12,609 nt of DNA from DATBMY01 sp036554605 (GTDB lineage Bacteria; Acidobacteriota; Blastocatellia; UBA7656). The notes under the pieces are model-generated. The model did not search any database and was not told where the DNA came from. It saw nothing but the letters and a program-made list of their open reading frames with translations. The position numbers and the translations under genes are program-made. The DNA is taken from contig DATBMY010000412.1 in the NCBI GenBank assembly GCA_036554605.1, positions 1 to 12,609 on the forward strand, written 5' to 3'. Positions 1-6,095 of the stretch are shown here, piece after piece. How positions within the stretch are numbered: position 1 is the stretch's first letter; each line of letters starts with the position of its first letter.

Positions 1-656
1 ATGACCTGCGAGGCGGCAAGTTTCGAAACCGCGGCTTCATCCATCAGATTTGCAACCGCCCATTTTATCCTCGCGTGCAGTCCGGGCGCGACACGCGAGC
101 CTCCCTTCTCTTCGGAGAAATATTTCTCTCGCAGATGAGGCGGCAGGCTCCTGAAAGAACGCTCGCGGTAGAGGCCGCGGCGCGCCCGCTCGATTGCGGC
201 GGTGCTCGCATCGCTCGCGTATATCTCTATCGGCGCGCGGTCGAACCACCCTGCTTCGTTAAGGGCCATCGCTATGCTGAGCGGCTCTTCACCCGCGGCG
301 CAGGCCGCGGTCCATATGCGCAGGGGGCGCGAGCGGTTAGTTGAAAAATAGTCCGGCACGATCACCTCGACCAGCGCGCGCACCTGGTCCATCTCTCGCC
401 AGAAATAGGTCTCCTGTACTGACAGCGCATCCATCACCCGCTTCCACTCCTGCTCCGCTCCCGCGTCGTATTTCAGCAGGTAGTAGTAGTCCAGAAATGA
501 GCTGAACCCGCGATCGATCACCAGCGGAGAGAGTTTATCCGTGAGCAGTTCGCTCTTGCCGTTATCATAAAATAGCCCGGTGCGCTCATGTATCAGGTCG
601 CGCAGCAGCGCGAACGCCCCATCGGACAACCCCAGTGTTTCGGTATAGAACGTCAT
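1..656 (-). CDS. cheR: CheR-type chemoreceptor glutamate methyltransferase (C terminus cut by window edge)
   Basis: S-adenosylmethionine-dependent methyltransferase that would methylate glutamates on the coiled-coil receptor of the same operon, setting adaptation. About 218 residues are visible from ATG at 654-656; a complete CheR is about 270-290, so the end lies beyond the left edge. An all-helical N-terminal CheR domain covers about residues 8-85, including SVQETYFWRE, the family's T-x-F-F/W-R-E motif. The methyltransferase domain follows with RIWTAACAAGEEPLSIAM, the SAM-binding motif I (family form W-S-A-G-C-S-x-G-E-E-P-Y-S). An acidic residue after strand 2 (IYASDAS) and the ARRGLYRERSFRSLPP segment are also typical of CheR. 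It is the last visible gene of the che operon, 73 bp after the PAS-HEAT gene. No Shine-Dalgarno is visible: the bases just upstream are TATAT and then a 7-bp tandem repeat. The reading frame is open upstream of the ATG but has no alternative start codon before an in-frame stop. Confidence 0.93.
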   Translation of the reverse strand, partial: MTFYTETLGLSDGAFALLRDLIHERTGLFYDNGKSELLTDKLSPLVIDRGFSSFLDYYYLLKYDAGAEQEWKRVMDALSVQETYFWREMDQVRALVEVIVPDYFSTNRSRPLRIWTAACAAGEEPLSIAMALNEAGWFDRAPIEIYASDASTAAIERARRGLYRERSFRSLPPHLREKYFSEEKGGSRVAPGLHARIKWAVANLMDEAAVSKLAASQV

Positions 657-661
657 ATATA

Positions 662-696
662 AGTCCGAAGTCCGGAGTCCGGGGTCCGAAGTCGGA
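662..696. repeat. Five tandem 7-bp units, consensus AGTCCGR
   Basis: Five head-to-tail heptamers read AGTCCGA, AGTCCGG, AGTCCGG, GGTCCGA and AGTCGGA on the plus strand. They fill most of the 73-bp spacer between the PAS-HEAT stop and the cheR start, and end 5 bp before the cheR ATG. The unit holds TCCGGA-type self-complementary stretches, so a transcript could form small hairpins (for example UCCG-ACUU-CGGA on the minus strand). There are no spacers between units, so it is not a CRISPR. It may be a dispersed intergenic repeat of the genome, which cannot be judged from one copy. Confidence 0.85.
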
Positions 697-729
697 AATC
701 AGGACCGCCAGCAATCGCTCGCCTCGGAT

Positions 730-3456
730 TTATCGGCTCAGCGCCTTTTGCGCCGCGCGGCGCACAGCCGGGTCCGGGTCCGCGCGCATCATAGCCAGCA
801 GTTTTCGTTCGGCTCGACGGCTCCCGAGATGACCAAGCGCCTGGATCGCGCTCAGGCGGGTTGTCGCATCCTGATCTTCCAGAGCGCCCTCCAGCAACCG
901 CGATGCGGTCGGGTGTTTCATACGCCGCAGGGCCTCGACAATAGTGCGCCGCACGCTCGGCTGAGCGTGCTTGAGCCCCTGACCGATCAGCTCGATTTTT
1001 TGCTCCCCCAATCGCGCCAGCGCCTCAACGCCCGCTTCCCTCCGCGCGGGCTCCGCGGTCAGATCGATGAGCGCGACGATAGCCTCCGGCGTAGCCATCC
1101 GCGCGAGCGCATCAATGGCCGCCTCCGCTACACGATGGTCCGCGTCCGCGGCGGCCGTCCATTGTATGGCCTCGACCTCCTCTTTCCCGCCCCGCGCTCC
1201 CAGGGCTTTCAATGCTTCGAGGCGCAGATCCACGCCGGGCGACTTCAGCGCTTTAAGCAACGGCGGCAATGAATCCGGATGGTCAATCTCCCCTAGCGAC
1301 TTTAGCGCCGCGCGCGCCAGGTCCGCGTCAGGGCTCTCGACAAGAGGAGTGAGAACGCCGGCCGCGCGAGCGCCGCCAATCTTGCCGAGCGAATCGACCG
1401 CCGCGATCCGCACGTAACTGGCGGCGCCGGTTCTCGCCACCTCGGTAAGCGCATCCACGCATTCGTCATAGCGATGATGGCCGATTGAACGCGCCGCAAA
1501 GTACCTCACCCACGAATCGGGATCATTGAGAGCGCCAAGCAGGTAGGGCAAAGCATATGTGCTTTCGACCTGCGCGAAGGCGCTGGCTGCGGCGGCGCGC
1601 ACCCTGGGCGGCCCGTTCTCTATCGCGTCGATCAAGGTCGGGATCACCCGGTCATCTTCGACGTAAGGGATGTGCTCGATTGCGGCTCGGCGGACGCTTT
1701 CTTCTTCATCGGCGCAGCGCTCCAGCAGCAGGTCCGTGCACTGCGGGTAGCCGAAATAGCCCGCGATCTTTATCGCCGATTCGCGTACGTGAGGGCTGGG
1801 GTCGTTAAGCAACCGCGCGGCGCGCTCCGACATCTCGGGGTGACCGAGCGAGTTAATGGCGGCGACGGCGGCCTGGCGCACGGTCCCGTCCGGGTGCCCT
1901 ATTAATTCAAGCAGGGCGTCGAATGCGCGGCGGTCCCCGATCTTTCCGAGCGCTCCGGCGGCGACGACGGTCAATCCTTCATCGTCCGTAAGCGCCCGCA
2001 CGAGCGCGGGCACAGCTTCCGGGTTCCCGATTCTTCCGAGCGCGATGACGGCCGCCTTGCGCGTCTCCAGCTCTTCATCATCGAGTTGTTCGATTAGCAG
2101 CCGGGTCACGCGCCCACCATAGCGCACAAGAGCTTCGATGACTTCCTTACGCGCGGTCGCCTGGCCGAGCAGCCGCACGAGCGCGCGCTCGACCGTCTCG
2201 CCTTCCAGCCAGCCCAGCACCAGCGCAAGCACGCGAAGGTCTTCGCTGCCCGCCCGGTCAATTGCCTCGAGCAGGTTGCGTACCCCGGCGGCACTGATCG
2301 CGCCGCGCGCGAGGTCCGCTATGTGCGAGCCTTCCCCGTATGATTTCTCATACCGGTCATACAACGTGGCGAGCGCATGAGCAATTATCAGCGCGTGCGC
2401 GGCGCGAGCATTCAATAGCTCGGCTAGCGGGGCGACTACATCTGCGTCTCCAAGACTGCCGAGCGCGTCGGCCGCGGGAGAACTGAGCATATTATCCGCG
2501 AGCAAAGGGACGAGTCGCGGCGCGACGCCCGGATCGCCGATAAGCGTGAGCGCATCGAGCGCGGGGAACGCAAGGAAGAAATCGCCCGATTCGGCGACGG
2601 CGGCAAGCGCGTCGACCGCATTGACCGCTCGCATCTTTCCGAGGGCTTCGATTGCGTGGTAACGCACGTTCGGGTCCTGGTCTTCTAGCGCGCGAACCAG
2701 CGCCGGGACCGCGCGCGGGTCGCGCTGGTCGCCGAGCGCATGCGTCGCGTATATTCGCAAGTCAACGTCCGTGTCGTTCAGGAATTGGGTGAGCGGCTCA
2801 ATCGCATCGATTCCGCCGAGCGCAAGCACCTGCAAGGCGCTATTGAGAACTCCCGGGTCGCGGTGCTCCTCGCGAAGGGCGCGCAGCAAAATGTCGACGT
2901 CGTCCGCCTCGGCCTTTCGCGCGAGCCCATCGACGACCGCCCTGCGCACGCGCCAGCTTTCGTCTCCAAGCGACCCGGTCAGACTCTCTCGCGCCGAGAG
3001 CGCGTCTGCTTCGGCGAGCGCCTCGGCGGCCCGCAATCTGGTCGGCTCGTCAGGGCTCGCTAGCTGCTCGGATAGCTCCATTTCCCTCTCAAGCCGCGCG
3101 GTGACGTCTTCGAGGGTGACGATTATGCCTACAACGGTCTCGTTCTCGCGCAGCGGCGCGATGGTCACATGCTGTCGCATCTTGTCGAAACGCTTTGACG
3201 GCTCGACCGGCGCGCACGCGATAAGATAATGATGAAACCTGGGCGCGAGCACTTCGACCGTGCTGTTACGGAGCACGTTCTCGAAGCGCGCAACCATCGC
3301 GCGCCTTTCAAGCTCGGGGAAAAGCGCGACCAGATGTTGCCCGATGGCATCCTTCGGATCGATCCCGGTGGCGCTCGTCAGCCAGCCGTCCCACGAGCGA
3401 ATGACCAGAGTTGTATCTGTAGTGAATATACCCACCTTATGCTCGACCGAAGACAT
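730..3456 (-). CDS. PAS domain fused to long HEAT-repeat solenoid
   Basis: A 908-residue cytoplasmic protein without signal peptide or membrane segment. Residues about 8-122 form a PAS fold: the W-L-x-x-A-T-G-I-D-x-x-D-A-I-G-Q stretch at 25-40 and the closing strand with GIIVTLEDVTARLERE are typical PAS start and end signatures. From about residue 129 to the C terminus are roughly two dozen HEAT (PBS-lyase-like) repeats of about 31 residues, with recurring units such as DPRAVPALVRALEDQDPNVR and ALGKIGDRRAFDALLELI. PAS domains sense ligands, redox or partners; HEAT solenoids bind proteins. No catalytic domain is seen, so the role is inferred as a sensor/scaffold of the chemosensory array. It follows the receptor gene by 20 bp in the same operon. 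HEAT proteins occur in some other chemosensory clusters (I recall Cpc7 of Myxococcus Che7). The ATG has no clear Shine-Dalgarno; coupling to the upstream gene is likely. Confidence 0.9.
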   Translation of the reverse strand: MSSVEHKVGIFTTDTTLVIRSWDGWLTSATGIDPKDAIGQHLVALFPELERRAMVARFENVLRNSTVEVLAPRFHHYLIACAPVEPSKRFDKMRQHVTIAPLRENETVVGIIVTLEDVTARLEREMELSEQLASPDEPTRLRAAEALAEADALSARESLTGSLGDESWRVRRAVVDGLARKAEADDVDILLRALREEHRDPGVLNSALQVLALGGIDAIEPLTQFLNDTDVDLRIYATHALGDQRDPRAVPALVRALEDQDPNVRYHAIEALGKMRAVNAVDALAAVAESGDFFLAFPALDALTLIGDPGVAPRLVPLLADNMLSSPAADALGSLGDADVVAPLAELLNARAAHALIIAHALATLYDRYEKSYGEGSHIADLARGAISAAGVRNLLEAIDRAGSEDLRVLALVLGWLEGETVERALVRLLGQATARKEVIEALVRYGGRVTRLLIEQLDDEELETRKAAVIALGRIGNPEAVPALVRALTDDEGLTVVAAGALGKIGDRRAFDALLELIGHPDGTVRQAAVAAINSLGHPEMSERAARLLNDPSPHVRESAIKIAGYFGYPQCTDLLLERCADEEESVRRAAIEHIPYVEDDRVIPTLIDAIENGPPRVRAAAASAFAQVESTYALPYLLGALNDPDSWVRYFAARSIGHHRYDECVDALTEVARTGAASYVRIAAVDSLGKIGGARAAGVLTPLVESPDADLARAALKSLGEIDHPDSLPPLLKALKSPGVDLRLEALKALGARGGKEEVEAIQWTAAADADHRVAEAAIDALARMATPEAIVALIDLTAEPARREAGVEALARLGEQKIELIGQGLKHAQPSVRRTIVEALRRMKHPTASRLLEGALEDQDATTRLSAIQALGHLGSRRAERKLLAMMRADPDPAVRRAAQKALSR

Positions 3457-3476
3457 AGCGATACTGGATAGCGGGT

Positions 3477-5585
3477 CTACTTCTTGTCCTTCCTTTTATT
3501 CCTGGCCTTTTTCCCGGCGCGCCCGTTACCGGTCAGGCCTTCCACGATTGCGGTGAGCGCCTGCGCCCGGTCAAGCAGGCTGCCGGTGGCGCGCTGAGTA
3601 TCTTTGACGCCCCGAGCGTTGCGCTCGGTGATCTGACGAATATCCGACAGCCCGTTAAGGACCGCCGCCGAAGCCCGAGAGTGCTCGCGGTTGGCGAGCG
3701 TGATTAAATTGATCTGCCTGGCGACGTTCTGAGCGCCGCTCGACATATCTCTTATCGAGCGTGATTGCTCGACCATAGCTTTTGCGAGCTGTTCGGTCTG
3801 CACGCGCATGCTCTCGGCCGCATCCATTATTTGCCTGGCCGACTCGGCCTGTTCCTTCATGGCCTTGCTGACACTGGCGACGCTGTTTGCAAGCCGCCTG
3901 GCCTCGGTCGAAACCTGATCGCTTGCACTCGTCTGCTCGGCAAGCGCGCGCGACGTTGTAGCCGTGCCGCGCCGCATGGATTCGACCGCTTGCGCAATCT
4001 GATTTGCCGCGCCGGCCTGTTCCGAAGAAGCTTTGCGAACTTGCGCGGCGATGGAAGAAGTGCTCTGGGCAGCCTTGATAAGCTCGCGCGCGGCGCGCCC
4101 CTGCTCATTCATGGCCTGAGAGACCTGCTGCGCGGTCTTGCGCATATGCGTGGTGGCTTGAACGATTGTCGATACGGCCTGCGCCTGCTCGGCGGCCGCG
4201 ACGGCAACCTCTTTAGATTGATTGGCGGTCATGTTGATGGCGGTCACAACGGACTGGCCCGCTATTAATTGCTCATCGGTGGCGCCGGCAATCTGCCCTA
4301 CGATCTGGGTCGTCTCCTGGACGCCCGACAATATCTTCTTCAATCCGACTGCCGCCTCTTCGGCCAGGCGGCCGTTCTCATCGGCTACGCGCAGTCCGTC
4401 GCTTGAAGCGGTCAGGGCTTCCTGAGCGACCTCTTGCAGCGCCTTTATGATGGCGGCGATGTCGGCCGTCGCGCGGGCCGAGCGGTCGGCGAGGTTGCGT
4501 ATCTCTTCGGCCACGACGCTAAAGCCGCGCCCCGCCTCTCCCGCTCGCGCCGCTTCGATGGAGGCATTGAGCGATAAGAGATTCGTTCGCTCGGCAATAA
4601 GGTTGATCGTGTCGACTATAGAGTTGATCTCGTTAGCCCGGCGGCCCATTTCGCGCATGACGGTCGCCGACTGAGCCATTGAATCCCGGACCCGGCCCAG
4701 ACCCTGTATAGACTTTTGCACGGCCACGCTGCCCTCTTCGGCGTCACGCGCCACGCGCGAGGTCGTCTCGTCTCCTTTTTTGGCAAGCGCGGCCACGGAG
4801 CGAATAGAGCGGTCCATCTGTTCGGCGCTAGCGGCCGCGCCGGTTGCCGCTTCAGTGATACGCTCGGAGCTCTGCGCGACGCCCTGTATCGAGCGCGCCA
4901 TCTCTTCGATTGAGGTGGAAAGTTGTTCTACGGATGACGCGAGGTTTTCGGACATCGCGGCCACCTCTTCAATCGACGCTCCCATTTCGTTAACCGACGA
5001 AGCGGTCTGCTCGGCGGCGACGGAAAGGTCATCGGCATTGGACGCGATGCCTTGAATCGATCTGGACATCTCTTCGATTGCCGCGGCGCTCTCGTCCGTG
5101 GCGGCGGCAAGCGCGGAAGTGTCGCCGCTGACGCTTTTGATTGACGAGACGATTTCGTTCATAGAGGCTGTGACTTGCTCGGCCGATGTCGCCATATCTT
5201 CGGAGGTGCTTGCCACGTTTTGAATAGAGGCGACCGTCTGCTTGATAGAGACCGTGGTCTGGCCGATGGACGCGCTGAGACCGGTGGCATTGGCGGTGAC
5301 CTGCTCTATGGATGCGGCCAGGTCGTTTATCCCGGAAGCGAGCTGCTCGGTCGAGCCGGCAACCGACTCGGCCTGCCCGGCGGTCTCTTTTAAGGAAGAT
5401 ACCATCTGATCCGCGCTGCCAACCGCCCCGTCGAGCGACTCGATCTGTCTCTCCGCACCCTCGGCGACCTGTTCGGCGACGCGCGAGATTTCGCCGGCGG
5501 TGCGCGCCATAAGGTCTGCTTCTTCGCGCGCTCGATCAATGCCCGTAGTCAAGTCAACATCCCCTTTGCCCATCCGAGCTGCCAT
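3477..5585 (-). CDS. Soluble, sensorless methyl-accepting chemotaxis protein (coiled-coil hairpin)
   Basis: A 702-residue receptor that should control the CheA kinase through CheW. The hairpin tip is canonical: ERTNLLSLNASIEAARAGE followed by AGRGFSVVAEEIRNLADRSA (residues 332-370), the CheA/CheW-contacting region. No hydrophobic membrane segment and no PAS, GAF, Cache or other sensor domain is present; the protein is coiled coil from about residue 20 to 685. The tip turn (E350-G352) is at the exact centre, so both arms are about 350 residues. Residues 64-287 are eight 28-residue units beginning S-I/L-x-x-x, and 435-658 are eight 28-residue units beginning A-x-x-E-Q. Strict matches to the methylation consensus occur at 76-85, 132-141, 216-225 and 434-443. 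The C terminus is strongly basic (KKARNKRKDKK) and lacks an NWETF-like CheR tether. Cytoplasmic localisation is inferred; Myxococcus FrzCD is a known soluble analogue. The start is supported by an AGGAGG site 7 nt upstream. Confidence 0.95.
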   Translation of the reverse strand: MAARMGKGDVDLTTGIDRAREEADLMARTAGEISRVAEQVAEGAERQIESLDGAVGSADQMVSSLKETAGQAESVAGSTEQLASGINDLAASIEQVTANATGLSASIGQTTVSIKQTVASIQNVASTSEDMATSAEQVTASMNEIVSSIKSVSGDTSALAAATDESAAAIEEMSRSIQGIASNADDLSVAAEQTASSVNEMGASIEEVAAMSENLASSVEQLSTSIEEMARSIQGVAQSSERITEAATGAAASAEQMDRSIRSVAALAKKGDETTSRVARDAEEGSVAVQKSIQGLGRVRDSMAQSATVMREMGRRANEINSIVDTINLIAERTNLLSLNASIEAARAGEAGRGFSVVAEEIRNLADRSARATADIAAIIKALQEVAQEALTASSDGLRVADENGRLAEEAAVGLKKILSGVQETTQIVGQIAGATDEQLIAGQSVVTAINMTANQSKEVAVAAAEQAQAVSTIVQATTHMRKTAQQVSQAMNEQGRAARELIKAAQSTSSIAAQVRKASSEQAGAANQIAQAVESMRRGTATTSRALAEQTSASDQVSTEARRLANSVASVSKAMKEQAESARQIMDAAESMRVQTEQLAKAMVEQSRSIRDMSSGAQNVARQINLITLANREHSRASAAVLNGLSDIRQITERNARGVKDTQRATGSLLDRAQALTAIVEGLTGNGRAGKKARNKRKDKK

Positions 5586-5592
5586 TAATATT

Positions 5593-5598
5593 CCTCCT
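5593..5598 (-). promoter_or_regulatory. Shine-Dalgarno AGGAGG of the receptor gene
   Basis: The minus strand reads AGGAGG seven nucleotides before the ATG at 5583-5585. This is the strongest ribosome binding site in the che operon, fitting a receptor needed in excess over CheA and CheW. It fixes the start of the receptor. Confidence 0.85.
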
Positions 5599-5603
5599 TT
5601 CGC

Positions 5604-6086
5604 TTACGCGTTTCCCGGCGCGGGCAGAATCACTTCTGTCCGCTCGATCACTTCGTCCAGATTCAGTATCAGTATTATCCGCTCACCCAGCGTTGCGATC
5701 CCGTCGAGGTAATTTCCGTTCAGGCCCGAAATCGCCTCATGCGGTGGTTGGACCGCGCTCGAAGGGATGGATAAAAACTCGCGAGCAGAGTCGACGATCA
5801 GGCCGACCACTCGATTCTTCGCCGCGATCACTATCAATCGAGTGCGCAAATCGTGCGGCTTCTTTTCAAAGCCGAATCTTACGCGCAGGTTTACGGCGGG
5901 GATGACCTGACCTCGCGAGAATATAACCCCTTCGACCGCCGCCGGCGCGTTTGGCACGGGCGTTATCTGCTCGACCAGCTCTACCTGTTGCACCGCACGG
6001 CTCGGCACGCCGTAGGTCGTGCCCGCCAGATCGAAGAGTATGTACGCTTGCGAGGTATTTTGATCTGCCGCCTGTTTATCTGCCAT
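5604..6086 (-). CDS. cheW: CheW adaptor protein
   Basis: A 160-residue single-domain CheW that couples the receptor tip to the P5 domain of CheA. The SH3-like fold spans about residues 13-155: YILFDLAGTTYGVPSRAVQQV opens it, followed by the conserved loop VEGVIFSRGQVIPAVNLR (52-68; the family form is G-x-x-N-L-R-G-x-V-x-P-V-x-D-L-R, here with FSRG in place of NLRG) and NYLDGIATLGERIILILNLD near the end. Length is normal for the family. The start ATG at 6084-6086 is 9 bp after the cheA stop with no good Shine-Dalgarno, so translational coupling to cheA is likely. It lies 18 bp before the receptor start, the two partners being neighbours in the operon. Confidence 0.95.
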   Translation of the reverse strand: MADKQAADQNTSQAYILFDLAGTTYGVPSRAVQQVELVEQITPVPNAPAAVEGVIFSRGQVIPAVNLRVRFGFEKKPHDLRTRLIVIAAKNRVVGLIVDSAREFLSIPSSAVQPPHEAISGLNGNYLDGIATLGERIILILNLDEVIERTEVILPAPGNA

Positions 6087-6095
6087 GGTTAAACT

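Noticed and set aside
662..696. Short repeats as a CRISPR fragment
   Set aside because: Units are 7 bp and directly abutting, without spacers or cas genes nearby.
748..1272. Long plus-strand frames opposite the PAS-HEAT, receptor and CheA genes
   Set aside because: They lie inside well-supported minus-strand genes, have Arg/Ser/Pro-rich antisense composition typical of G+C-rich DNA, and show no family or ribosome binding site.
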